Shown: positions 45,564-57,299, counted from the first letter of the stretch. The stretch: DNA of 64,000 nt from Corythucha ciliata (GCA_038030265.1 CM075939.1:36127253-36191252); one strand, 5' to 3'. The notes: generated by a model not told the origin, from the letters alone. Made by a program: numbers and translations.

Positions 45564-46751
45564 ATTTACTTTTTCATGTTTCATACGGCTAAAATATGAC
45601 GATATGATGAGGAATATCTGAACTTTTGCTGTGAGAATTTTAAAGGCTGTTCGTGTTACAAGTTGGTAGTAGTAGTAGTAACCATCTTCTTATTTCTTGG
45701 TCAAGGAAGGTTCAACATTTTCAACTGAGTCGGAGGGCCTTGAAAAGTTGGGATGCAAGGTAAACCGTTTTTTTGGGATACATACATTATTTACTGGATT
45801 AGTTAGGTAGGTAGTATTATCCAACAAAAACTTGTTGATGTTTGCTTTAGAGAGATCGCGACTAACAATAAGACTTATTTAATCCTCAGGTATTTTATTA
45901 AACAATCTTCGACAACGCGATAGTCTATTGATTGTATTTGTAACAGTAAGTTTGGCATTAACGTGATTGTAATGGTTGCGTATCACATTTTTTTTCTTTT
46001 CGTGAAAACAGTCGCAAGTGTAAACAGCAACTAGCAAGCAACGTAAGATGAATAAAGTGGCAGAATCCATAACTCCCATTATCTAATCCATCCTTAGTGG
46101 CGACGTCTTGGAGGTTGACTACATTGTTAGGGAACCCCCCTGCAATCCGCGAAGTGTAATCCAAATTATTAATGACATGACTTTGTCTCTCCTCTCCGCT
46201 GTGCTTCGAAAGCATTGTTTAATTAAGCCTGAGTGACGATATCCAGAATTGGTGGATGCCAGAATTCCATACCGTAGGTGAGACTGAAAACAAGCAAAAT
46301 ATGTCGTTCTCAATGTACATTCCAAAATTATTCCGTTGCATTACATAATTGAGCTTTTTGCCCAGCCAAGTGATCTCATATCCGTGAAAGGGAAATGATC
46401 GAGAGCCAGTTATGAAAACTTGTGTGAATGTGGAATACACTAGTTTTGCGGTGACAGAATTGTAAGTGCATGTATAGAATTCACCCGTCACTGGTACAAA
46501 TCGGATACATAAATCCTCAGAAAGTAATGACTGAAATTGTGTACCTCACGATCGTGAATTTCGGATTCACGAATGAAATTCGGAAAAAGTTGCCCGTTCG
46601 CGGCTGAATGCATGCGCCGTAATTAAACTCGCTTCTGGTATTTGTCGTATATGCCATAACTCAATTATTCGTATTTGCACATTTTTGCGATTAATGTGAA
46701 GAAAACGAAATGTTCGGTGCACTAAATCTGATAAACTTGAGTATTATGTCT
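45564..46751. other. Intronic spacer
   Basis: No gene supported. A GTAGTAGTAGTA microsatellite lies near 45668. Confidence 0.4.
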
Positions 46752-46896
46752 TAAGCCCTGTTCACACGATGCAACGTTTGAAGCTAAATTGCATGCTGGA
46801 TTTTTAAAAAAATCCGGTCACTGCCAAGGAACATATGTTTTTAAAAAACCAGCGTGCAATATAGCTTCAAACATTGCACCGTGTGAACAGGGCTTT
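46752..46896. repeat. Hairpin MITE with GCCCTGTTCACAC ends
   Basis: AAGCCCTGTTCACACGATGC and the complement of GTGTGAACAGGGCTT frame arms of about 50 bases (TTTGAAGCTAAATTGCATGC and its complement). TTAA on the left and TTTA on the right fit a decayed TTAA target. Confidence 0.8.
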
Positions 46897-47480
46897 ATTT
46901 ATGATGTAAACAAGATAACCGCTAAACGGCATTGAATCTTCCATTAGCCAATCAGAGGCCATGAAACAACTCCTGACTGAAATCGAGTAGCATTTGAAAT
47001 TACGCCTCCTCATAGTCTATAACTTTACTGATGCTTTACTTGTTTTAAAACATGAATCTTTTGAAGAACGTGGCTCAGCTAGAAAAAGATAGCACTCCCT
47101 CGAGCAACATCGCGCGCGGTCGGTCCAAAACACTCCACATCTGTTCAAAGCTGCAAAATTGCCATCTGCACTGTAAGAAAACCGCCGTCTGAGGTTTCAG
47201 TGACTACATCCCGCAAAATTGTTTTTTTGAAGACTCATAACCGTTAACTTGGTGTTGTATTTGAAGCTTTCTCCCCTCTCCCTACCATGCCGTTATTGTA
47301 CAACATATTTGCCTTTATTACATTTTGCGAGAGTTTCTCTCCCTCCCCCCAGCACTATGGCATTCAACTGCCGCAAATTACCTTTTCTTTGGGGGCATGG
47401 CAACCTTGAGCTCAAATCGGGCATTGCAAAATAATTCAAGGAACACTGTGAAACTGCGCGTAGGCCTGTGACTGTTTATG
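46897..47480. other. Intronic spacer
   Basis: Nothing supported. Confidence 0.4.
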
Positions 47481-47699
47481 TTACTGGCGAAGTCAGAAAT
47501 CCAGGCATTGTGAGAAATGCCTAGGAATTGTTAACAGTGCCTGGTGAAATCAGGCAATGTGGGAAAAGGAGGTGAAAGAATTATTATTTCCCACTTTGCC
47601 TAGGAATTGTGCACATTACCTATCGCTGAGCAGGCATTGTGCACAATGCTCAACAGCACTGCCGGCAATGTGAGAATCAGCTTGTTTTCTGGGAGTAAT
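47481..47699. repeat. Cluster of CAGGCATTGTGCACAATGC-like palindromes
   Basis: At least six variants of AGGCATTGTG and GCACAATGC, some joined as palindromes, occur within 200 bases. The same words occur near 20330-20390 and 22360-22540. Confidence 0.5.
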
Positions 47700-47942
47700 A
47701 ATAATTAGTTAGCGCCGGGTTTCGAACCCGGCAGGCGCCAAAGCCTCCTTTGGGCTCATACGCCGTACCCTGATCCAACTGTGCACTTCACACCCGTACT
47801 ACGCGGGCGTTTCGGTCGGTGCGCGGTTTGTTGAACCCACAGCGCCGGGAACGCCCACACGAAGCCGAGTGTGCCGTGTCACAGTTCGCCGCTGCCCGCT
47901 GGGCCCGCTGCGAGTATTGTATCCATTACACCACCGAGGTGC
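47700..47942 (-). mobile_element. Possible dimeric tRNA-like SINE
   Basis: On the minus strand a GGTGGTGTAATGGATAC A-box-like stretch is followed by a B-box-like GTGGGTTCAACA. A second tRNA-like head then appears, with anticodon stem GAGCC/GGCTT around CAAAGGA and a perfect T arm CCGGG-TTCGAAA-CCCGG. The acceptor stems do not pair well, so these are not functional tRNA genes. It ends exactly where the next transposon begins. Confidence 0.45.
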
Positions 47943-47961
47943 AATAGCATTAATAAGGGAC

Positions 47962-49215
47962 GTCCTAATTTGCGGAAAATCAGTAATGCTTGCGGACACG
48001 ACATGAAAAATTATCCGAGGACGCTGAAAAAGCACACAGATCCTACTTGCACTGATCTCAAGAATATTTGTCCACAGTTACTCCGAGTTACCGAAAAATA
48101 CTAGTACTTCTCCTCTAAGAGTCATTTGCGGAAACGATAAAAGCTTGCGGAAACGATATGCACAAAATTTTGAGGACGCTCAAACCACTCACAGTTACTT
48201 CTGACATAAATTGGAAAAATATTTGCTGACAGTAATCTCGGATAACCAAAAATTACTAGTACTTCTTCCCGAAGAGTCATTTGCGGAAACGATAAAAGCT
48301 TGCGGAAACGTTATGTAAAAGAGTTGGAGGACGCTCAAACCACTCACAGTTTTTTGTGACATAATTTGGAAGAATATTTGCCGATAGTTATCTCAAGTAA
48401 CCGAAAAATACTAGTACTTCTCCTCGAAGAGTCATTTGCGGAAACGATAAAAGCTTGCGGAAACATTATGTAAAAAAGTTGGAGAACGCTCAAACCACTC
48501 ACAGTTACTTCTGATACAGTTTGAAAGAATATTTTCTGACAGTAATCTCGGATAACCAGAAAGTACTAGTACTTCTCCCCGAAGAGTCATTTGCGAAAAC
48601 GATAAAAGCTTGCGGAAACGATATGCACAAAATTTTGAGGACGCTCAAACCACTCACAGTTACTTCTGATATAATTTGGAAGAATATTTGCTGACAGTAA
48701 TCTCGGATAACCAAAAAGTACTAGTACTTCTTCCCGAAGAGTCATTTGCGGAAACGATAAAAGCTTGCGGAAACGTTATGTAAAAGAGTTGGAGGACGCT
48801 CAAACCACTCACAGTTTTTTGTGACATAATTTGGAAGAATATTTGCCGATAGTTATCTCAAGTAACCGAAAAGTACTAGTACTTCTCCTCGAAGAGTCAT
48901 TTGCGGAAACGATAAAAGCTTGCGGAAACGTTATGTAAAAAAGTTGGAGAACGCTCAAACCACTCACAGTTACTTCTGATACAGTTTGAAAGAATATTTT
49001 CTGACAGTAATCTCGGATAACCGAAAAATACTAGTACTTCTTCCCGTAGAGTTATTTGCGGAATCGATAAAAGCTTGCGGAAACGATATGTAAAAAAAAA
49101 TGTAGGACGCTCAAACCACTTACAGTTACTTCTGACATAGTTTGGCTGATTATTTGCTGACAATTATCTCGGGTAACCAAAAAGTACTAGTTCTTTCCCC
49201 GAGGAGTCGCTTGAA
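47962..49215 (+). repeat. 155-bp satellite with 465-bp higher-order period
   Basis: Unit starts (GTCATTTGCGGAAACGATAA or variant) are at 47962, 48121, 48276, 48431, 48586, 48741, 48896, 49051 and 49206. Spacing is 155 after the first. Units come in three types, and the triplet 48121-48585 is repeated almost exactly at 48586-49050. Each unit holds the palindrome AGTACTAGTACT. Confidence 0.9.
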
Positions 49216-49222
49216 AGAACGA

Positions 49223-49987
49223 CAAAAGCGATACGATTCCCGATCATGACGTTATATTCTTCCCTATTGTAAGCAATGATCACTGAGTAGTCGTGGTACA
49301 AAGATTTAAGACTATAGTGTACTTGGACAGTTTGGGGAGCTCAAAGGGACAGTGTGCAATCCGAAAGGTTCTGAAAATATTAGCAACGTACTACGCGTTG
49401 CGTGGGATTAAGCTAGGTACGGACACGTACAGAATTGTTGCGCCCTCCGACTTGCCCCAACAAAATAATAATTACGACTGTGGAATCTACGTAATTAAGT
49501 TTGCTGAATATGTTCTTACGCAACCCATAGGTATCACTGGATACGTCTGCAATTAACTTATCTCGTCACGAGATTCATGACAAAATTTTGGAGTACTTCA
49601 AGCCTGGCTACTCAGTTCCACCGCCTTACAAATTTCAGTTCGATGGCCGTGGACTAGAGAGTCTACCTCTACCACCAGATTTTGACGTAACCGTCTCACG
49701 GACATTCCAAAACTCAGCGATAACTACGCTCGACGTCCTACGTCTCACGATAAATGAAAGCTGGGGAAAAGACAAAATATTTTAAATGCAAAGAAGAAAG
49801 TTGTTTGATAGTAGACGGAACTGGTACGTGGATAACGTGCAAGGGATGTGGAAGTAGCTTCCACGCGCAATGCGTTTCTGACAGAGGTAATCATAGTGGA
49901 ATTTTTACCTGTGCCCAGTGCAACATCGCCCCCAAGAAAAGAACACAGAGCCAGAAAACCCGCCCTTATTATATGTATAAAACCTAG
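49223..49987 (+). pseudogene. Ulp1-type cysteine protease plus PHD finger, broken
   Basis: The protease part reads VIFFPIVSNDH, where His is the catalytic His. An in-frame TGA then stands where Trp is normally found. It is followed by VYLDSLG (catalytic Asp), then QQNNNYDCGIYVIKFAE with the catalytic Cys. This is the C-terminal half of the C48/Ulp1 fold. The frame then shifts near 49556 to a linker (YFKPGYSVPPPYKF). It shifts again near 49770 to a C4HC3 PHD finger: KCKEESC, CKGC, FHAQC and CAQC at 49780-49921. It was once a single protein with domains in that order. Ulp1 enzymes cut SUMO-like modifiers; PHD fingers read histone tails. The nonsense change and two shifts make it inactive. Confidence 0.82.
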
Positions 49988-50640
49988 AATAATCTGGCAA
50001 ATGAAAAAAAAAAAAAAAAAAAAAAATCAGTGAACAGAGTCGATAAGTTTCACGAGATACAATTTAGTTTTGTACACCGTCTGACGATTTTAATTAATTT
50101 CGTATAATTCGTAATACACCCGTTAACAAACAGGATAATAATATGCAATCTGGTTTCTTTAATTTTCATAACGTTTTGCAAATAAAAAAAATGAATTAAA
50201 AAAAAAAAAACTGGAAAAAAATAAATAAATAAATAAAAAACTGGAAGAAATATACAAAAATTGAAAAAAATAAAAAACTGAAAAATAAATAAATAAAAAT
50301 ACAGCATATAACCCAAAAAATGAATAAATATTTCGCTAAGTAGGCTTACATTTAATTTTCCGGTTCACACATACATAATCATTATAACAGTACAATAAAT
50401 TATTCATGTTGTTTTCCATAACGATTGAACCATATTAAAAAACGGAGAAAAAAAATAGCTGAAAAAATAGAAATACCCTTGAAAAGGGTTGTATTTAGCA
50501 TCAAATTTGATTGTAATACTTTAAAATTGAGCTAGAACGATAATTATACAAGATTTAGTAAGTATATAAGAAACATTTTCGATAACTCACTTTTCCTATT
50601 GTATTACCTAGCTCTACACCCCCAAAATAAGATAAACCAA
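49988..50640. other. A-rich interior of the transposon
   Basis: A run of about 24 A at 50004-50027 follows the PHD stop within 20 bases, like a captured poly(A) tail. AAATAAAT-type low complexity occurs at 50200-50330. Confidence 0.5.
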
Positions 50641-50971
50641 ATACTACTAGTACTAGTACTTTTTGGTTACCCGAGATTACTGTCAGCAAATATTCTTCCA
50701 AACTGTGTCAAAGGTAACTGTGAGTGGTTTGAGCGTTCTCCAACGTTTTTACATAACGTTTCCGCAAGCTTTCATCGTTTCCGCAAATGACTCTTCGGGG
50801 AGAAGTACTAGTACTTTTCGGTAACTCTGGGTAACTGTTGACAAATGTTCTTGAGATCATTGCTAGTAGGAACTGTGAGATTTTTCAGCGTCCTCGGATC
50901 ATGTTATATGTCGATTCCGCAAGCATTACTGATTTTCCGCAAATTAGATCCTCCCCATTAATAATGCTATT
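50641..50971 (-). repeat. Right terminal inverted repeat with about two 155-bp units
   Basis: Inverted relative to the left array, ending in CCGCAAGCATTACTGATTTT followed by ATTAATAATGCTATT. Unit content equals the outermost left units. Confidence 0.85.
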
Positions 50972-52579
50972 AATTTATTTATTACTATTAATTAATTAGT
51001 GAGATGGGAGGTAAAATCCAAGACTCCAATTGTATAAGGAGTTTACCAAAAATTCATTACTGACCCAAAACGAGACAGTTAATCATCACGCTTTCCCGTC
51101 ATGGAAGAGCGTACGCAAATGTCTTACTGGTGGGGTGGGGGAAAATCCGGCTACCACGTGGCATTGATTTAGATGGCCAACTTGACGACATAGAACACAC
51201 AATAGCATCCCAAACATACCAAAGAACAAGGGGTGGTGAATCTTGGACACCTCACTTCTATCGTGTAGAAACAGTGGCTTAGCTTGTTGAAAATGCCCCC
51301 CTCCCTGGGCCAAGCCAGCCTTTGACGCCCCTTCGTCTCATGACAGTTCAAGCTTACAAACAAATGAGAAGGGAGATTTTGACGTTTTTTGATGGAATTC
51401 CTCATCACATATTTTAACGTGCAACGCTACGTGGAAACATTGGAATCAGGAGAAATATATGATGTTCTCATTTATTAGTACCGGTTTCGGCTGACTTCAG
51501 CCATTTTCAACTGTATAAAACCAAATCGAAAAATTAAAAAACAAATACATTAATAAATACAACCAGAACAGCAGAACCGTGCCTAACCACCCCTTAGAGG
51601 GGAACTTACGGTGTAATAAATTGCAAATTAGACGACCCTTGTCTTAGGACTTTTCAAGAGATTACGCCCCCCTCACCGCCGGTTACGGTATTACGGTGTA
51701 ATAAGTAATAGAAGATACGATAGAGATTAAAAACTGTCTTCTTGATCCGCGAACTAGATGTTGCGAGGGGAAATGTACACTGTAACATTTTTTTTCGCAC
51801 TCCATGCCCCGTAAGTAGCCAATTACTGTACTATTCCAGGACAGAAAAGTCCAGGACTTTACCATACTCAGTCTGGTAAAGTTACTTTACCATACTCAGT
51901 CTGGTAAAGTTACTTTACCAGACTCAAGACTGAGTACGGTAAGTGAAAACCCTTGAAAATCCTTTTCACATTTTTCATGGATTTGGAAAAAAGTGAAATC
52001 TAGAAAAAATGAGTTAGGTCCCAATGTTTTACTCTTAAATTTGGGATTTAAATGCCCCCCCTCCCACTATTCAATCAGAGCAATCAATGATCAGCAATCC
52101 CTCACTGATTAAAATGATTCTTCTGAGCAGTTATTTGCGGTTTGCGATTGTTCACTATGAAAATATTTGAAATTGAATGAACCGTGCATATATGTAAAAT
52201 AAATCCGCGAGACCGAAAATATCGTTTTTAAAAAGAAAAAAAAGTTTATTAATGAAACACAACTGAACGTAACTTCACGATAACAACTACTGAGCAAAAG
52301 GTCGAGCTCTCGGAGGCTTCTTATACAAGTAACCCGTGCTGCTTGTCTGTTAGTTTTTTGCAAGGAGAGAGGAGGGTGGAGGATAAAGAGTTTTATTTTG
52401 AACTGTTATTATATTTCATCGGGTAAGGGGTTTACTGGATATAAGTTATACACCATCAATTCACTAAATAATCTTTGACGTAAAGAAACCCCCACTCAAA
52501 ATCTTTAAAAATTCCCTTTAAAAGAAAATCCTTGACAGATTTCAATGTTTATAGTGAGGAAGAGCCCTCTTCTAGAAAC
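50972..52579. other. Intronic spacer with a small palindromic tandem
   Basis: At 51857-51912 a 28-base palindromic unit (CTTTACCATACTCAGTCTGG) is repeated twice, with a third rearranged copy up to 51936. ACCGGTTTCGGCTGACTTCA near 51480 is a word I associate with arthropod interspersed repeats. No gene. Confidence 0.5.
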
Positions 52580-53060
52580 ACCGTTACTTGAAAAACGTGC
52601 AAGTTCCCCACTTAGCGTTCTTTTTAATTTATCTGCTATAATTAGCGATTTTTCTCGATTATGCTATGAATTAACTATTTTTTTTGTTTTACCCGCAAAT
52701 CAGCACTTTCTATCGCGTTTGCGTCGAATTGAATTTTTTTCTCAAATTTAGCTGACAATTTTTATTTGTCTCAATTTTACCTGAGAATTAGCTTTTCGTT
52801 TGTTTTTTCAATTCTTCCTGGCTCTTTTCCTAGCCATAAAGTTGCCTGCACGCAGAAGCCGCGAATTTGTGTTTTCTCAATCTTAACCGCGAGTTAGCGA
52901 TTTTATAATTTTTTTAACCTTGAATGAGCATTTGTCTCATTTTTAGCCGTGAAGTAGTGTTTTTTTTTCCTACACTTCATCCACCAATTAGCGCTTTTCC
53001 CCAATCCGAGTCACTAAATAAAGATTTCAATTAGCGGTGAATTGGCGTTTCTCTCCACAT
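52580..53060 (-). repeat. 30-bp unit array, reverse orientation
   Basis: Units such as ATTAGCGATTTTTCTCGATT and CGCGAGTTAGCGATTTTATA recur. No forward partner array lies to its right. Confidence 0.6.
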
Positions 53061-54139
53061 CACCAGCAATGTAGTGTGGTGTGTTGGAGGGGGAAAATCG
53101 TAATTTTCAAGTTCAATAATTTCCTCGTGAAGCGAATGGTTTCTTTTTCGAACAGACATTACAAGAATGATTGTGATACATTAAACTGCTAAATCTTCTG
53201 CTCATATTAATACATGTGGCGGTGAAACATCTTTAGTCCTACTATCAAGTAAAAATCGTCTCTGTGAAAGCGCATTCGTAAGTAGAGATTTCACCACTGC
53301 ATCCACTCACGGAACACGTATTTTGTTTAATTCCATATTTTATCGAAACATTATGAAGGAAACCTCCACTTGAACTTTGGTCGGCTCTCTAGATCTACAA
53401 CCAGTCTTATTCAATAACAAAACTCTATCGCCCATGTTATAATTATGTTTTTAATGCTTTAAAAAGTAACGACCGATATGGGCTAATGAAAACAACTATA
53501 TTATAATTAAAAAACAACGTTTCAACGGCGTGATATGCCGTCCTCCTCAGGTATTTTATGGAAATAAGCTGTTAAACCCAACATTTACACAACAAACAAG
53601 CAAAACGCTGGTTTTTTCCTTGTTCCCCTGGTTTTAGAATTTATTTCAACGGGCAGGGCGCTATCCACACAGGAATGTAATTCCTTCGTTCATCGTAAAC
53701 TTGTATTCAAAGTTCTTTGACAATTGACATCCGAAGAAGGGAACACCATGTGTACGTTGCTCAGCTACGTGGAACTGATCAAACCGAGTTGGCTGTCCGG
53801 TGTCAAACCCTGCTCGAGAGCAATTTTGGCTCACTTAGAACGCTTAACATTCACGTCGAAATTTTATTTCTTAAATGTATTTGCACATTTAAATAGTCCG
53901 GGAGCCCACAGTATGAAAAATCCGGGTTATTTGATCGTGTCTGGCACCTGCACATGACGTTATCGCGACAGGCGTGCTTAAATGTGACGCTGTGCGGCTT
54001 AATGAAGGGTCGTTCGGACGACCCGGAGATGAGGGTTGAAGATGCAAGAAATTAAACGGTCGCCACCTGTTGTTTGTCTTGGGTAACAGGCCCCAATTAT
54101 TCTCAATATAATACTACGGATTTACAATTTGTGTCGGTA
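53061..54139. other. Intronic spacer
   Basis: No gene supported. CAACGTTTCAACGGCGTGAT near 53515 is again a typical interspersed-repeat word of unknown family. Confidence 0.4.
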
Positions 54140-54544
54140 AAAAATAATATAATTGTTGACCAAGAGTTCCCTTGAGTTTTATTTCAATCCATTTCGTTGT
54201 CGCATCAACCAGGATAAACCAATTTTTCCTTCAAATGGTCCAGCAAAATCGACATGTACCCGTGACCACGTTTCCTCGGGGACGTTCCATGAGTGAAGAG
54301 GCACCTCTACATCCTTCGATTTATTCCTTTGATAAGAAAAACATTTTTTGACGAAAATTTCGGAGTGTTTATCTATGTTTGGCCACCAGCAATATAACTG
54401 AGCAAGTGATCTCATCGCTCCAATCCCTGGGTGCCCCTCATGGAGCATATGAAGAAATTCATTTCTTAGATCTTTTCGCCCTTTCCAGAGCAAAATCCCC
54501 TCTTCGATGGATAGTTCATCCCTTTTCTCATAGTATGTGTTCAT
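54140..54544 (-). pseudogene. Gypsy integrase N-terminal part
   Basis: GHPGIGAMRSLAQLYCWWP with CFSYQRNK gives the zinc finger, and HVDFAGPF has the first catalytic Asp. One shift near 54210 moves to a frame with VDATTKWIEI. The sequence then leaves the element. Confidence 0.8.
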
Positions 54545-54750
54545 ACTCTGGCTTATATATTTTTTTTCTGGTCAGCCACATTCGAGCGATCTGCAAACTG
54601 AACTGAGCTCTTCGTCAGACCAAATTTTTTTCTTTAACCGACTTTTTGTGACAGGAAATTCGTCTAACTTGATGTGTAATAGTCGCCCGCAATCTTCCCC
54701 AGATGATGTACCCAAGCTACTGTCTGCAATGGGGAGTCTCGACAATGCAC

Positions 54751-56140
54751 TCAACGGTATATTGATATGAGCTCAAAGACAGAGCCCAGTGAGACAAACG
54801 GTTGGCAGCAACAATTCTCCCCAAGAATTCGAAGTAAAGGTCGATGATCTGTTCGGAGAATAAAACGTCTACCAAAGATGTATTGATGAAACTTGGAAAC
54901 TGCGAAGATCAGCGCTAAAGCTTCGCGGTCAATCGACGAGTAACGTGACTCACTTTTGTTAAAAATTCGTGATGCGAAAGCTATTGGTCTTTCGCTTCCG
55001 TCCGGATACCTATTTGCTAAAACCGCGCCCATTCCAGCTTCACTTGCGTCAGCCGAAAGGACCAGGGGTAAATCCTCCTTATAATGAACCAGTGTTTGCG
55101 GAGAACACAGTTTTTCCTTCAGCTCGTTGAAGGTCTTTTCATGGGTGTTAGACCACTTCCAACGGATTCCTTTGCGACACAAGGCATGTAGCTCGTAGCA
55201 CTCAGGTTGTAAATTCGGTAAGAACTTACCGTAAAAGTTGATAGCGCCCGAAAATGATTTCAATTTTGTCACATTGGTGGGAGATGGCATATCCTTGATG
55301 GCTTTTACGTGATCTTCCGTTGGGTGAATACCTTCTTGGTCAAGCCGATGACCCAAATATACTATTGAGTCCTGGAGCCACTTACATTTTTCTGGTTTGA
55401 CTTTTAGTCCACTTCCTTTTAATCTCCTTAAAACTTCTCGTAGACTGGTCATATGTTCCGCCGAGGTTTTCCCTGTTATAATTATGTCATCGATAAAACA
55501 CGAAACGTTATCTATGCCAGCCAAAATGCTATCCATAGTCTTTTGGAACAGAGATGGTGCGAAATTAACCCCGAACGGAAGACGTCTGTACCTGAAAAAC
55601 CCTTTGGATGTGGAAATTACCAAATACTGACGGGACCGTTCCTCTACTTCCATCTGAAGGTACGCGTCTTTCAAATCTATGATCGAAAATTGTTTCCCAC
55701 CTCGTAGTTTGTCACGAATTTCGTCAAATCTGGGATTGGGATGATGGTCCTGAGCAATCACCGGATTTATTGTTACTTTAAAGTCAGCACATAATCTGAC
55801 ACGACCATCGGGTTTCAAAACTACGACGAGAGGAGATGCCCATTCTATCAGAAACTGAGTTGTATCAATCTGTTCAATAACACCTTCTTTGAGTAACCGT
55901 TCCAACTCTAGCTCCACCTTGTCCCTCAAGGCGAAAGGAACCGGCCTTGGTTTGAAAAGTTTCGGTACGGCCCCTTCTTTGATATGAACGATGGCCTTAT
56001 GTCCTTTGATTGTACAAAGTCCTGGACTAAAAATTTCTTTGTGGTCGTCTAGAATGGATTGTAATTTGAGAGTGTTGTCGTTTTCTGACCTCTTTACGTT
56101 TCAAATTCTAGCTCCAGGAGGTAGGGGCAATTGGAATTTT
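54751..56140 (-). pseudogene. Gypsy reverse transcriptase and RNase H
   Basis: Open for 392 codons from 55929 (LKEGVIEQIDTTQF) with an upstream linker up to the protease. Motifs: SPLVVVLKPDGRVRLCADFK, FSIIDLKDAYLQ, LPFGVNFAPSLFQ and FIDDIIITG (catalytic pair), then the tether, SADASEAGMGAV and LRTDHRPLL of RNase H. The frame shifts near 54830, and ALSRLP of the RNase H end is found at 54740-54755. Confidence 0.87.
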
Positions 56141-56145
56141 AAACA

Positions 56146-56421
56146 TCAATCCAAACCAAACAGAGGGACATCATCTGATTCCACGACACATAATTTTAAT
56201 TTGTACGATTTTCCGAATGCTTCTACCGCCACGAAAGCTTCACCGAGTGTTTTAATGGGTACTTCAGTGTACGCAACTAAATTCCGAGAGGCTTTATTCA
56301 GTTTAGGAGACCCAAACTTAAACCAGGTTGATTTTCCAATCACCGTTTGTGAAGCACCAGGGTCATACAGCATTGATAACGTCCAACATTGCTTTCTGCC
56401 CTCTAGAAATGACACACACAC
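56146..56421 (-). pseudogene. Gypsy aspartic protease with altered active site
   Basis: A retropepsin fold with YDPGASQTVI where D-(T/S)-G-A is expected, so the middle residue of the catalytic triplet is Pro. VVESDDVPLFGLD is the C-terminal strand. The change should inactivate the enzyme and fits the decayed state of the element. Confidence 0.75.
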
Positions 56422-57299
56422 TATCTGTCTCAGAATGTGAACTTCCAGATCGAGATGCAGAACTGTGTCTGACTTGGGCTAATTTATCCCTGACAATTTT
56501 AGCTCGACCAGTTTTAAGACATGTCCTTGCAAAATGACCCTTCTGTTTGCACAGAAAACATTCCTGCCCCGCAGCTGGACAGGAAACCTTGTCAATGTGT
56601 ATACTAGTCCCGCACTGAAAGCAATGGCGACCTTTTTTGAGCTCTAGACACCTTGTATGTTTGTTTTTACCCGACTGCTTAATGGTATTCGCCGAACTCG
56701 TCGTTCCCAAATCCTTTAATCTTTGCTGGTGGGTGGATACCTGCTCAAAAAGCAATACAGAATTTTCTATTTCCTCTAGATTTGTGATCTTTGACGGGTG
56801 CTTAGCTATAAGATCGTGTTGCCAAGAATCATTGTTGATGCCGATCACGATCTGATCCCTTAAATGTTCTTCCAAGCACTTCCCGAACTCACACTTATTT
56901 GCCAAAGAACGTAGCTCACGAATAAAACATTTTACGCTTTCTCCGTCCTGTCTAAATCGCAAAGCAAAAAATTAGTACATCTCTTTTATAAAAGGACGAT
57001 AACTGTTTTGTCAAACCAGAATAGCCAATTTTTTGAACATTACGGGGTTGAAAATGTTCAACTAAAAGTTTGAAAGGCGCTGGGCCTACGGAACACAGTA
57101 ATAAAAGACCACGCACCTTGTCATCCGCGGGAATTTGATTTTTTAGCAGTTCAAGTTCAAACCGCTGAATGTAGAAATTTCAATCTTCCAACTCGTCGTC
57201 GAAATTTGGAAACTTGAATTTGGAAACATAATCTTGAACGGGCCGTTGTTCGACCGGTTCATCGAGCTCTACACGACTGTTCCTGGTTTGTCTTGGCAT
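56363..57299 (-). pseudogene. Gypsy gag
   Basis: ATG at 57299. The N-terminal part includes KFKFPNFDDELED, an in-frame TGA near 57180, then NFYIQRFELELLK, LLLLCSVGPAPFKLL, another stop near 56968, and RFRQDGESVKCFIRELRSL. The tail carries two zinc knuckles, CFQCGTSIHIDKVSC (imperfect) and CFLCKQKGHFARTC, that bind genomic RNA in intact elements. Confidence 0.8.

Larger units (their letters stand above)
47943..50971. mobile_element. 3.0-kb TIR transposon with 155-bp subterminal satellites and Ulp1-PHD gene
   Basis: The left end (AATAGCATTA, then CCTAATTTGCGGAAAATCAG) is the inverted match of the right end (50971 back to 50640). The similarity covers about 310 bases, so these are long terminal inverted repeats. 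The left arm is expanded into a satellite of nine 155-bp units and the right arm has about two. Between them lies a decayed gene for a Ulp1-type protease joined to a PHD finger, followed by an A-run. No DDE transposase is visible. Superfamily undetermined; Ulp1 and PHD domains are known as accessory parts of some large DNA transposons, such as Ginger-like ones, but this link is inference. Confidence 0.75.

Noticed and set aside
47962..49215. CRISPR array
   Set aside because: The repeats are contiguous 155-bp units without distinct spacers, in a eukaryotic context.
49988..50330. Poly(A) and AAAT-rich stretch as proof of retroposition
   Set aside because: The flanking inverted repeats of a DNA transposon enclose it and no target duplication is seen around the gene alone, so it is only a hint.
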